64,000 nucleotides of DNA from an uncultured bacterium (GTDB taxonomy: Bacteria; Bacillota; Clostridia; Lachnospirales; Lachnospiraceae): NCBI GenBank assembly GCA_947073545.1, contig CAMTMP010000013.1, positions 1-64,000 of the forward strand. The letters are read 5' to 3'. Position 1 is the first letter of the stretch; the number at the start of each line of letters is the position of its first letter. Below the pieces are notes generated by a model. It was not told the origin of the DNA and ran no database searches. It saw nothing but the letters and a program-made list of their open reading frames with translations. A program made the translations under genes and the position numbers. Of the stretch, positions 10,701-17,833 are shown in pieces.

Positions 10701-10737
10701 AAACTGGCTGTCTGAGGAGCTGTTAATCGGTACATAA
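4726..10737 (+). CDS. Giant 2003-aa protein, DUF6603-like beta-repeat region
   Basis: Function unknown. Residues 1-600 are mixed alpha/beta with a conserved-looking LWAGPSGHAAGLLDFYG near 420. A Gly/Ser linker (GSTGSGGFGG) lies near residue 612. From about 640 to 1755 there is a long series of beta-strand modules alternating hydrophobic and small residues (for example FALGGVTLALSGSYG), which recalls DUF6603-type proteins; that name is from memory. The last 250 residues are charged and helical. There is no signal peptide or membrane segment, so it is cytosolic or exported by a non-Sec route. GGAG lies eight bases before ATG 4726. It is the first gene of six packed on the plus strand. A scaffold, shell or fibre component would fit the architecture but is not shown. 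Confidence 0.8.
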   Translation: MILFMIKKTKEAAPDGRYVIPLRYPEGEDAKISEKNVRFISWNEADCCLNEETIVRVVNINMLKRAVYHAAKQDEAVCGSMIERFRLQYGIDIHALWDRTDDPAYHIIGDVFTQWAHPMIGNVVVSSGIRPQTSGDQYTRNWDSFPGNYMTVETKTAIKKLIADSLPYDSESGDVSEAGLCRPVKSSRDQVRCCKDMTELARAVIGEITTYATRKLEKIYALELCNSERLLAAQKEFLKCVVLAQSKKIAGNLKLQEYFMEADENPIGVTEYIYFYFPQLAKLKKQDQWIAFICLINAYLDGDYEIPYERPKEEKVAGIIDLCVKGYRNFPPVIRGAMLINAIRKFRKPPNRNRYALQVIDEPSGCWGIVDAPESSFIPTLPKRRAKSIHDRQPRILLWNWTRDEMHPVTAGYRKCLMPLWAGPSGHAAGLLDFYGLYLEKEYFLFERMPMPIGLVVLPTMFAFWRLYYDKRITAVHTLAETFEGGLSHALAPPDMSYGIRMYGELHHQINIEAAMTDRNIFSDYDDPFEIVSTLPYMDAAVPNVTGVLHPVRVMAQIRVKHYDSLPGENGIAKMDALDGIIDGLRGRLTDQRYEVPRWSKPIKGLQDDGSIAGSTGSGGFGGLEIRSFRNLNVKVFEQKHLLRHMAQHCLMGSGDFALSVTDGRCKSLYDKICDCAASGKNYRFADDFPKLPEYDMDMRMSPFLSEICFSDIRECALAEKAFTYRAEIRTDAVFWKRLKEMVPLADSEDIFCTVTETAGGLRFTGEIEAEFVYRVADKLSLAVHRVSIESGLDDISCFPSICITAEIAEQFDIMIVVSPGGDRLYISGEYEEGRVLTMADLLTLFGLDEVIQGSDLLPDEESIFGSLGLYAVSITVDTVSEGITQIGFTVTAEKPWRIFGDKITLQPYFEMNIEYPFDGGRRKVDYRVLGKWHIGSTVFDLMYRSDKTIYAGLAQDSTLRFADVVELFAKDVCFPSVELTGMEFRADVALGDYSLYLSAAHVLEFEVGRGKLGIEGLSLALDFTDGKFGAIKLGGSFALGGVTLALSGSYGADTGLTFQAIAYSEEDYSLGDYIAQAAQDLGQVFDRESLPNALLAVNMRMLAVSYEAGQKAFRGYVDLENVLVVSEAFSIRETALEISSEQGAGVSFQVIARIHICGTEVWLTVSKDQEGFLLSGEAVFTNLTFGGIAGELGIDTAHLPDFIAEFAVTDLGIIYNFTTKEFAMHLTTCAGKISAEISPGEQSGWRIGFETDSKVSVDMLQMPLVGEMVKKAAPETTGLSIKDFVLEASSTEGVVFRCMAFGSACALELYKPKSYHAVMQSPETVKWITLNKTFAILTVSKAGIGLDGSRVVVLLDASLAVAPFTFSLAEAGVGINVSRLSDVAFYLSGFGVAFDNGALAVSGSFSRKRREEKEVYAGSLLIKCKAVTVTAVGEYASGSLFAYMALQTSFGGPPAFFVTGLALGFGYNRRLTLPSVEQVPEYPLIKAVKKGFDAQTLNELSRYITEEDGQNFLTAGVRFTSFRIVDGFLLLSVSFGKKFQIGVLGTADISMPPNAPSHPVAKAQLAIRAAYDPSAGVFGAEARLTSESYILSRDCKLTGGFAACFWFDGSAHSGDFVITLGGYHPAYQKPAHYPDVPRLGLNWNVNANINISGELYFALTPGAVMAGGKLSAVYTQGKLRAWFIAYADFIVSWKPLFYQARIGVSLGASYRVDVWFIHKTFSIELAAELVLWGPEVQGRLHISWFIISFTISFSKGADHSGETLDWGAFKEAFLLDRGQNRMVRENRQVAAGDTDILTVTVTGVCGQASDGTDIVNPSGFLITLVSKIPEQGNVRPVNNAALQSTIALNVEDGRKRTINDRFRKDSVVRNVPSALWKSAPAKQDILREENMVKDARCGMSYELLSEAQAQELFPKTRYISLEELYRNNTLTYGNCFRFISDRSPHLSDEDSIRRFFQSADSEETRKRRQKYLADNGITEQVSIARFAKEAENWLSEELLIGT

Positions 10738-10764
10738 AAGAGAGTGGTTTCTATGGAGGTTACG

Positions 10765-11949
10765 ATGGAATTTCAGGATCAGGATTTTAAACTGGCGGAT
10801 TATATGAAACCGGCCATTGAGGAAGGCAGGTATACGATTATCGGCCGACAGGATGTTTCCAGACCAGTATCGGAGACCTTTCAGATACAGAAGGAAATCT
10901 GTATTGCGGCGAATACGAGAACGCTGGCGGGGCAGGATGTGTTCAGCGTGTATCCGTCATCGGAGCAGCAGGGAGATTTTGCAGGCACACTGCCTTTTCT
11001 CGTATTGAACAATCAAGTATATCCGTGGATACGACACTGGCGGGATGATATCGATGGGTGTCCGGTTCCATGGCTGGCCCTGATCGTTGTGTCCGAAGAG
11101 GAAGGCGCGGCGGAGACGGATGTGAAGAACAAAGAGCTCCCCGGACTAAAAGAACCGGGCGTGTTTTTCCCGCTGAAAGAAGGGGAAGTAACGTTATGCC
11201 AGGAGGATGATAATATTCATATCCTTACGGTGTCGAAGCAGACATACCGGAATGTGATGCCGACGGCGGAGGATCTGCCCTGGCTTGCCCATGTAAAATT
11301 CGTGGATTTGTCAGCTGCAGAGGATGCGATCGCGGAACAGGACGGGTGGTTTTCCACTGTCATAGCCAACCGATTTGTGCCATCCTATGCGGGGCGGTGT
11401 GTAAAAAGCACGGTGCATCTCATATCCGTTGACGGCTATCTGAACGGGAACATACCGTCTGACTGTGACAGGGTGCGGTTTATTTCGATCTATCATTGGA
11501 GCATTTATTCCGAGAAGACGCAGGAGCAGTCTTTCGCCGCACGGATGTACGAAATTGGCCGTAATTCCTGTACCGTGAAGGACCAGTCTTTAAAACCGCA
11601 TTATCTGCGCACAGGGGAAAAGGCATATTCCCGGTACCATTCGCCGCTCGTTCCATATCATGCCAAACGGTATGATAATCTGGGCGGAGAGGAGCGGTAT
11701 ACGGCGGACGGCAGGCTGATCTATGACGAGCGAAACGGCATCTTGGATATCAGTTATTCAGCGGCCTTTCAGCTTGGCAGGATGATCAGTTTAAGCCGGC
11801 GCTCGGAGGCGGAAAAGATCGCAGCGTGGCGGAGAGAGCAGACTATGGGTGAACATCTGCGCATGCTTGACGAGGCGATCGGCGTGTCGCTGCCGGAGCT
11901 TTGTGAAATATGTGAAAAACTTTTGGAAGGGGATGCGGAAACATTATGA
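10765..11949 (+). CDS. Uncharacterised protein, gene 2 of the giant operon
   Basis: 394 aa, soluble, no signal peptide, no recognised enzyme motif. Landmarks: VPWLALIVVSEEE near residue 105, LPWLAHVKFVDL near 170, WFSTVIANRFVP near 195, and VHLISVDGYL near 215. I recall uncharacterised proteins in actinobacteria and proteobacteria with the same string of phrases (PWLALLV, LAHVR, VVANRLP, AHLVSLEG), so the family seems wide but unnamed; this needs checking. I chose ATG 10765 because GGAGG stands five bases before it; GTG 10744 and ATG 10753 are alternatives. The gene overlaps the next by ATGA. Confidence 0.75.
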   Translation: MEFQDQDFKLADYMKPAIEEGRYTIIGRQDVSRPVSETFQIQKEICIAANTRTLAGQDVFSVYPSSEQQGDFAGTLPFLVLNNQVYPWIRHWRDDIDGCPVPWLALIVVSEEEGAAETDVKNKELPGLKEPGVFFPLKEGEVTLCQEDDNIHILTVSKQTYRNVMPTAEDLPWLAHVKFVDLSAAEDAIAEQDGWFSTVIANRFVPSYAGRCVKSTVHLISVDGYLNGNIPSDCDRVRFISIYHWSIYSEKTQEQSFAARMYEIGRNSCTVKDQSLKPHYLRTGEKAYSRYHSPLVPYHAKRYDNLGGEERYTADGRLIYDERNGILDISYSAAFQLGRMISLSRRSEAEKIAAWRREQTMGEHLRMLDEAIGVSLPELCEICEKLLEGDAETL

Positions 11950-12851
11950 AACGTCGGATCGTGGCGGAACAGGGGGCAAAGAGCCGGGTAAAGGAAAGAA
12001 GTTTTGTCCCCATAGATGTTCCGGGTAATCTGAAAGAGTATGCCGATGAGCTGCGTCTGTTAAAGGGTGTCCCGCTTACCTACCTGCTGACGGAAACGGC
12101 GGATCTGCAGGAGGAGAGCATCCGCTTTTTCCATCTGGATATCAATTGGACGGACGCCCTTCTCGACGGTGCATTTTCCATTGGGAGGGTGTGTGCGGAA
12201 GATGCCCTGTGGGACAAGACGATGTTAAAAAAGGCGGGTGAGAACAGACATTATGCGGATATGCCCAGAGTGAGGCGGATGCATGTCAATCACAGGGTGC
12301 ATGTCCTAAAAAAGGAGTCGGCCGACAGTGCGCCGGAGGACTACAGGCTGGTGAGCGGGTTCTTGCTGCGCTCCCGACTGGTGAGCGAAAAGAAAGGGCT
12401 GCACATGTATGGCTATGACAGGGAGGGGGCGCCGAAAGATGCCATGGACAGGGGCACGCCGCTTCCGGTTCTGCGCATGGAGACAATCGCGGATCATGTA
12501 CTTCTGGCACTGTTTCACGGGGAAGTATATCAGGTCATGATTGAGGAGCCGAAAACCGGGCTTCGGTTTGGCGCATCATCTACGGATGTATCTGCAGGAC
12601 AAATTACCCGCAGTATCGATCTGCGTTCCGCAAAGGATAGTGCAGAGCTTGGAAAGAGTGTGGGGCATTTTTGCATTGACGGATTCACGGACGACAACGG
12701 CAGGCTCCATGCCGGACAGCTGGCGGATGCAGTGGGAACTGAATTGAGAGCAAAGGGCGCGTTGGGAACGGAGCAGTTCACCCCGGCACGATTTGCCTTT
12801 GAGATGATCGCGTCAGCGCACCGGGCGAAACTTACCGCGAAGGATGGATGA
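11946..12851 (+). CDS. Uncharacterised protein, gene 3 of the giant operon
   Basis: 301 aa, soluble. Key stretches are LKGVPLTYLLTETADL, then ESIRFFHLDINWTDALLDGA near residues 55-75, VSGFLLRSRLVS near 135, and PVLRMETIADHVLLALFHGE near 180. Similar phrases (GVPFRYLVP, PESIRFF, NWLDALVDGA, LRMERLSP) occur, as I recall, in hypothetical proteins of other phyla, in company with homologues of gene 2. No catalytic residues stand out. The start overlaps the stop of gene 2 (ATGA, 11946-11949), typical of translational coupling and hence of subunits made in fixed proportion. Confidence 0.75.
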   Translation: MKRRIVAEQGAKSRVKERSFVPIDVPGNLKEYADELRLLKGVPLTYLLTETADLQEESIRFFHLDINWTDALLDGAFSIGRVCAEDALWDKTMLKKAGENRHYADMPRVRRMHVNHRVHVLKKESADSAPEDYRLVSGFLLRSRLVSEKKGLHMYGYDREGAPKDAMDRGTPLPVLRMETIADHVLLALFHGEVYQVMIEEPKTGLRFGASSTDVSAGQITRSIDLRSAKDSAELGKSVGHFCIDGFTDDNGRLHAGQLADAVGTELRAKGALGTEQFTPARFAFEMIASAHRAKLTAKDG

Positions 12852-12864
12852 GAGGAGACAGAGC

Positions 12865-15800
12865 ATGGCTGAAAAAATCGTGATTCCAATGATTGTGCTG
12901 GCGCGTTACCTGAAGAATCCTGTTCCGGTACCGGCGCTTGACCCAAATTATAAGACCGCGCTGCGCTCCTATCTGGGCAAGGAAGCGTCCCCGGCGGCAT
13001 TCAACACAAATCTTTTGCTAAAACGCGGTGTGCATCTGCATTTCGTTCTCCCCTCGGCGTTGAAGAAAGGGCGTGAGGTGACGGGCGAAAACGGGGAAAA
13101 GACAATGGAGTATCCGGCTGTACCGGACCGGTATCTGGTCACAAGAATGTATCTGGCAAACCGGAAGATCGAGACGGCCAGCTATATCGTGGAAAGTAAT
13201 TTTTATTCGCTCGACGATACCTACAGTGACAGCATAACGGTTCCGAAATTCGACGATCTGCGTGCAAGACACCGCTTCCGCTATATGGGGCGGACGTATT
13301 CTGCCGACGGGCCGACGCCTGAACCGGTCGGAGAGTGCGGGTATTTTGACAGGATTACGGCTGTGGGCGCAGGGAATCCGATGTTCTCGGCATATTATCC
13401 GAGCTGTTCCAGCGTATTCGGATTCTATGACAATCTGGAGGGCGTACCTGCGGATGCGGTACTTACATACTGCGTGACGGGGATTTACTCGAATCCCGCC
13501 AATGACTTGTTTCATCAGGTACAGAATGCAGAAGAGATGGAGAAAGTTATGGCGGATTATGGTCTGTCGCTGGACGAAGAAGGGGCGGTCTGCCAGGCCA
13601 GTATGGTCTTTGGTGTGGCGGGCGGCATTGATCTTTTGGAGAATCAGTCTGTGCCTGTAGGGGAGATTCATATTGGCATAGGCAGGAGTTCTGCGGAGGC
13701 GCTGTCAGCGATCGTCAGTGAAAAGCATTTTGGGGACAGGGAGGGCATGGAGCGTTTTCTGACATCGATTCAGTATGACACGGCGGACGAGGCAGCTTCG
13801 CCGGACGGTGATTTTAAGATAGACGATGACATTCATTACCGGGGCTTTTCCAGACTAGATCCGATAGAGAGGGCCTATAGTGTCAAACTGCCGAAGAACC
13901 CGCAGGAGAACCATAACGCGGATATGGCAGATCTGGAAAAACAATACGTAGAGTTGACTTCTCTGGAACGGGAGATCGGCAGGCTGCGCCGTATGCTGGA
14001 GTATCAGAAAGACTCCCTCTACGGTCTGTGGGAGCTTTACGAGGGAGCGGGCTTAAAACGGTCGGAACAGATCAGAGGTTATATGGAGCCGCTGAAAGAA
14101 GCGGTGAAAAAACAGAGAAGCACGATAGGGAAAAAGCTCACGGAGGCGGAAGCGAAGAGAGACGCGTTGGAAAAATGCCTTGCACGGATCGGCGCGGCAT
14201 TGGAGGAGGAAGCCTGCGAACCCTTTTTTAGGCATGGAGATCCGGCTGTCATGCTATTTGGCGAGGGTATGAACAGAACCTATGCATTCGGGGAAGAGAG
14301 GCGTTTTGAGGAGGACGGTACGCTTCTGTGTCTGATCGGGCCGCTGACGGCGGATATGCCGGAGGAAGAACTCTTATCTTATTTTGTTCATTCCCATGTT
14401 TTGGAATACAATGATTATCTGGTATCGGCCCTTTTGCTGGACCAGAGGAATCTGCTTCCGGGACTGGGGCTGTCCCCGGTGATCCGGGAGAAAGTGTCCC
14501 CGGTGGTCTATAATGGGAAACCGACGCAGCAGGTTACGCTTCTGATGCAGTGGGAGTCGGTGTTTTATCCCGATTATGCGGACGCGGTTCCGGCAGAAAG
14601 CGTTCTGCGGTACGGGGATACGGACTACCTTTATCAGGGCAGCCGACCGCGTCATAGCGTACGCAGCGAAGGCGTCACGGTGCTCACGCCCCACGGCGTA
14701 TGTCGTCTGCAGGAACAGTTGGAGAAATATCTGGCCTTATACGGGGACGATTCAAAGATCACAGCGTTAGCCGGAAAGATTAAGGATCTGGCCGCGGTAT
14801 CACAGTGTCTCGGCGGCTTTGGCAATGATCTGTGCGGGCTTTCCCATGCCTTTCAGTTTCCCGTTGACATTGACCCAAAGGATGCCTTTGCGCGGGAGGT
14901 GGCAGCATGTATTTCGCCGAAGGAGCGGATGTTCTATGAGCCGGAGGCAGAAAGACTTGCCGTGCGTGATAACGCGCAGATATTTCCGCTCAGGGAAGGA
15001 TATTTTGGCCTGTCGAAGCTGGCTATGGTATCTTCTTTCGGAGAACAGAGGCGGATTTTGGATGACGAACTTGCCTTTCGGGGCAAAAGATATATCTCTG
15101 AGAACCTGCATCCGGTGCGGGACGGCCTTTGTTTCTTCCCGTTGGCGTTGACCTCCGCCGCGAGATTACATGTAGATTTTGTTTCGGCAGGGAATCGGGA
15201 TGTCTTCGCCTCACCTTTTCCGGGAAGTTCGCCGGTGATCGGCATTTTCCTGCCCGATCTGCTGAATCGGAATTTGAATGTGTTTTCCGGTTCGGGTGAG
15301 AGGATCGGGCTATTGAAGACGGCATACAGGACGATCGGCGGGAAAAAGAGAGCGGTCTGCAGATTTCTTCCGGCACCTGACGCGCCTAAGACAGTGGAAT
15401 CGCGGCTAAAAAAGCTGATTGATGTCTTGGCACAGGATACATCGGCTTTTGCCGAAGTGATGGAGACCATAGACAGCAAACTAAACGCCACCCTTCCCCT
15501 TGCCCAGAACCATTTTGTATTCGGGCGTGCGCTGGTGCTGGCGGAAATCGCGGTGGAGCTGGAATATTACGGTGCGCCCCATTGGTCGAAAAGAGATAAG
15601 GACATTGGCAGGTTTGACGACGCCGGGCTTGCAGCGCAGGCATTTCCCGTTATGTTCGGGGACAGAAACAGAAGCACAGACGGGGTGTGCTGCGGCTTTA
15701 CACCGGACTTTGCACATGGCTTTGCCGCTTTCGGGGCAGAGCGGGAGGATGCGGCGTATCTGAATGCACCGGCCGTCACCGTGAGGGGAACGGGAGGGAC

Positions 15801-16176
15801 AGTATATGTGCCACTGCTGTTTGATCCGATGCTGAAGGTCACGGCCGCCACGGGGATTTTGCCGGTAAAGCAGGTGGAAATCTGCGGAGAGCATGTTGAC
15901 TTCTCGCAAGATCAGCTATGTGCCGCACAGCTCAATACGGTGCTCGCACAGGAGACGGGGGTAGAGCTTCCCGAATTTGCGGAAGATGCACAGTACAGCC
16001 TTTTTTATCCGACAGATGTGTTGGAGATGCAGGATGACGGCGGCGGGATCTTTGAAAAAATAACATATAAAGAACTGCCAATTGTGAACAAGACGTTATC
16101 CATGGGAGAAATCGGCCAAGCGGGATCGATGGTCGTTGACGGCATGCTGGGGAAGAGGAGGATACAGGAAAGATGA
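12865..16176 (+). CDS. Uncharacterised 1103-aa protein, gene 4 of the giant operon
   Basis: Soluble, no signal peptide. The N-terminus has LLKRGVHLHFVLPSALKKG and YPAVPDRYLVTRMY; then FSAYYPSCSSVFGFYDNL and AVLTYCVTGIYSNPANDLF. The same signatures (GVHLHWALPDAL, PAVPNRWLV, YYPNCRSVFGFHD, YSDPADDPL) are known to me from large unannotated proteins in other phyla. Residues about 353-449 are a strongly heptad, charged coiled coil or helical hairpin, a possible spacer or oligomerisation arm. I chose ATG 12865 (GAGGAG seven bases before) over 12844. It shares the ATGA overlap with gene 5. No enzymatic function is evident. Confidence 0.78.
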   Translation: MAEKIVIPMIVLARYLKNPVPVPALDPNYKTALRSYLGKEASPAAFNTNLLLKRGVHLHFVLPSALKKGREVTGENGEKTMEYPAVPDRYLVTRMYLANRKIETASYIVESNFYSLDDTYSDSITVPKFDDLRARHRFRYMGRTYSADGPTPEPVGECGYFDRITAVGAGNPMFSAYYPSCSSVFGFYDNLEGVPADAVLTYCVTGIYSNPANDLFHQVQNAEEMEKVMADYGLSLDEEGAVCQASMVFGVAGGIDLLENQSVPVGEIHIGIGRSSAEALSAIVSEKHFGDREGMERFLTSIQYDTADEAASPDGDFKIDDDIHYRGFSRLDPIERAYSVKLPKNPQENHNADMADLEKQYVELTSLEREIGRLRRMLEYQKDSLYGLWELYEGAGLKRSEQIRGYMEPLKEAVKKQRSTIGKKLTEAEAKRDALEKCLARIGAALEEEACEPFFRHGDPAVMLFGEGMNRTYAFGEERRFEEDGTLLCLIGPLTADMPEEELLSYFVHSHVLEYNDYLVSALLLDQRNLLPGLGLSPVIREKVSPVVYNGKPTQQVTLLMQWESVFYPDYADAVPAESVLRYGDTDYLYQGSRPRHSVRSEGVTVLTPHGVCRLQEQLEKYLALYGDDSKITALAGKIKDLAAVSQCLGGFGNDLCGLSHAFQFPVDIDPKDAFAREVAACISPKERMFYEPEAERLAVRDNAQIFPLREGYFGLSKLAMVSSFGEQRRILDDELAFRGKRYISENLHPVRDGLCFFPLALTSAARLHVDFVSAGNRDVFASPFPGSSPVIGIFLPDLLNRNLNVFSGSGERIGLLKTAYRTIGGKKRAVCRFLPAPDAPKTVESRLKKLIDVLAQDTSAFAEVMETIDSKLNATLPLAQNHFVFGRALVLAEIAVELEYYGAPHWSKRDKDIGRFDDAGLAAQAFPVMFGDRNRSTDGVCCGFTPDFAHGFAAFGAEREDAAYLNAPAVTVRGTGGTVYVPLLFDPMLKVTAATGILPVKQVEICGEHVDFSQDQLCAAQLNTVLAQETGVELPEFAEDAQYSLFYPTDVLEMQDDGGGIFEKITYKELPIVNKTLSMGEIGQAGSMVVDGMLGKRRIQER

Positions 16177-17804
16177 AGGAAAAAGCGCAGCAGATGCAGA
16201 CAGCAGGAGAAATTCGCGTTACAATTCCTGAGAAAGTCTTTTTCTCGAAAGATCCGGTTACTTATGTGGTCAAGAACGACTTCTATATTACGATATCCGG
16301 AAATATGTCCGACGGACAAAAACAGGCGGTGCATGCTGAGGGGGAAAGAATGTCTGCACGAATAGGCGCTGTGAAAGGAGAGAGCTATCCCACAATCTAT
16401 ATCAAAGGATTCGAGCAGCTTTTTGACGACGGCACCGCCGGAAAGGATCAGTTGAATGCGTTCTTTAAAATGTTTCATGTAAACGGCAATAAGGACTGGG
16501 AGATCGGTTACGGCAAATTCAGGGACACGCAAGAGGACTGTGCGGTGATCACCACGGCGGCGCTTTCCCTGAAACCGAATTTTTCGGTGGGCTTTCAGTT
16601 GTCTGATAAATGTGCGTTCACGAGAGTGCTTGAGGATACGAGTCCCATAGCGCTGGATATCTATATCGATGACTTTGACAGTCTGTTTACAGGGCTGGAA
16701 AACCGTATCCACTATACGCTAAGCCTTGAGAGCGGATACGCGGTTTATATTGACCGGTTCGGCGCATATATGACGTCAGATCCGGACACAGCGGTGACGG
16801 CGGTACATAAAGGCGGTACCTGCAATATCTCATGGCGGATCGAACAAAATGAGAAGGCGTCGGCGTTCCTGTATGATGAAAACGGCACAGTCGTGGCAAA
16901 CCTTCCGCCCTATACGGCAAAGATTGACCGGGACCGGAGATTCACGCTTTTAGCCTATAATGCGTTCTGTTCGGTACAGCAATCCGTGACGGTATACCGG
17001 ACGCTGTGGGATCAGACGGGGACGGTATTGACTGGACTGCCAAAGACAGATAAAGAGGGGCGCTTTAAAATGTATCAAAAGGACGGGGGCAGGTATTTTC
17101 TGTACATTCATCCGAATCTGTATGTCAGCGAAGACTGCGCGGCATGGGAGGTTTATGCCGGGAATACGGCTGCGCCTTCCGGCTATACGTTCTATTCGTC
17201 GGCTCTCTCGGAAGACACATTCTTTGTGTGCTATCTGGATGACCGTAAGGTCACCTGCTGTGAGATGGATTGGAACCATAAAAAATGGTCTGCACAGACC
17301 GTGGAGAGAACCGGGCTGACAGGCGTGTATGCCCTGCTATCCGATCCGCAGAACACAAGGATCGCTCTTACGACAAAGGAAGGGATGGGCATCTATGAAT
17401 GGAAAGGCGGGGCACTGATAAACGGACAGTATATAGGCGTGCCGTCAGACACGGAACTTGCAGCGGCAGATGTGCTTGCCGACGGCAGGAGGAGTTATGT
17501 GACGTTGTCCTGTGTAAACGGAAGAGTGTATTTTTATGATTTGGACGATGATTTTAGGAACAATATTTTTGAAGGCAGGAAGGCGTCTTGGGACAATCTC
17601 TGGCTGGTGAAATCCAACGCGGTATATGTCCTGTCAAACGGGTGTGTCTTTGAAGCTAACGACCGGGAAAAATTCATGGACGTGCACTGTTTTCCGGGAT
17701 TTACAGAAGGAACCCGTCCAGTCATCGGGGCCTTTGACGCGGAAGAGATCAGAGGATTTTTCCCGGACGGGGAGCGCATGGTGTGCTGGAACTATAGATT
17801 TTGA
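16173..17804 (+). CDS. Uncharacterised protein with propeller-like C-terminal half, gene 5 of the giant operon
   Basis: 543 aa, no signal peptide or membrane segment. The N-terminal half is beta-rich (for example VTIPEKVFFSKDPVTYVV) with Ig-like strand alternation near 200-280. The C-terminal half (about 290-540) repeats short units of the type G-x-Y-F-L-Y-hydrophobic, ending blades such as SYVTLSCVNGRVYFYDLDDD and NLWLVKSNAVYVLSNG, which looks like an irregular beta-propeller. Such folds usually bind protein or sugar partners. ATG 16173 overlaps the stop of gene 4 and is preceded by AGGAGG. I do not recognise a named family. Confidence 0.72.
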   Translation: MKEKAQQMQTAGEIRVTIPEKVFFSKDPVTYVVKNDFYITISGNMSDGQKQAVHAEGERMSARIGAVKGESYPTIYIKGFEQLFDDGTAGKDQLNAFFKMFHVNGNKDWEIGYGKFRDTQEDCAVITTAALSLKPNFSVGFQLSDKCAFTRVLEDTSPIALDIYIDDFDSLFTGLENRIHYTLSLESGYAVYIDRFGAYMTSDPDTAVTAVHKGGTCNISWRIEQNEKASAFLYDENGTVVANLPPYTAKIDRDRRFTLLAYNAFCSVQQSVTVYRTLWDQTGTVLTGLPKTDKEGRFKMYQKDGGRYFLYIHPNLYVSEDCAAWEVYAGNTAAPSGYTFYSSALSEDTFFVCYLDDRKVTCCEMDWNHKKWSAQTVERTGLTGVYALLSDPQNTRIALTTKEGMGIYEWKGGALINGQYIGVPSDTELAAADVLADGRRSYVTLSCVNGRVYFYDLDDDFRNNIFEGRKASWDNLWLVKSNAVYVLSNGCVFEANDREKFMDVHCFPGFTEGTRPVIGAFDAEEIRGFFPDGERMVCWNYRF

Positions 17805-17833
17805 CGAAAGAAAGCGAGGGAGGAAAACAGTTG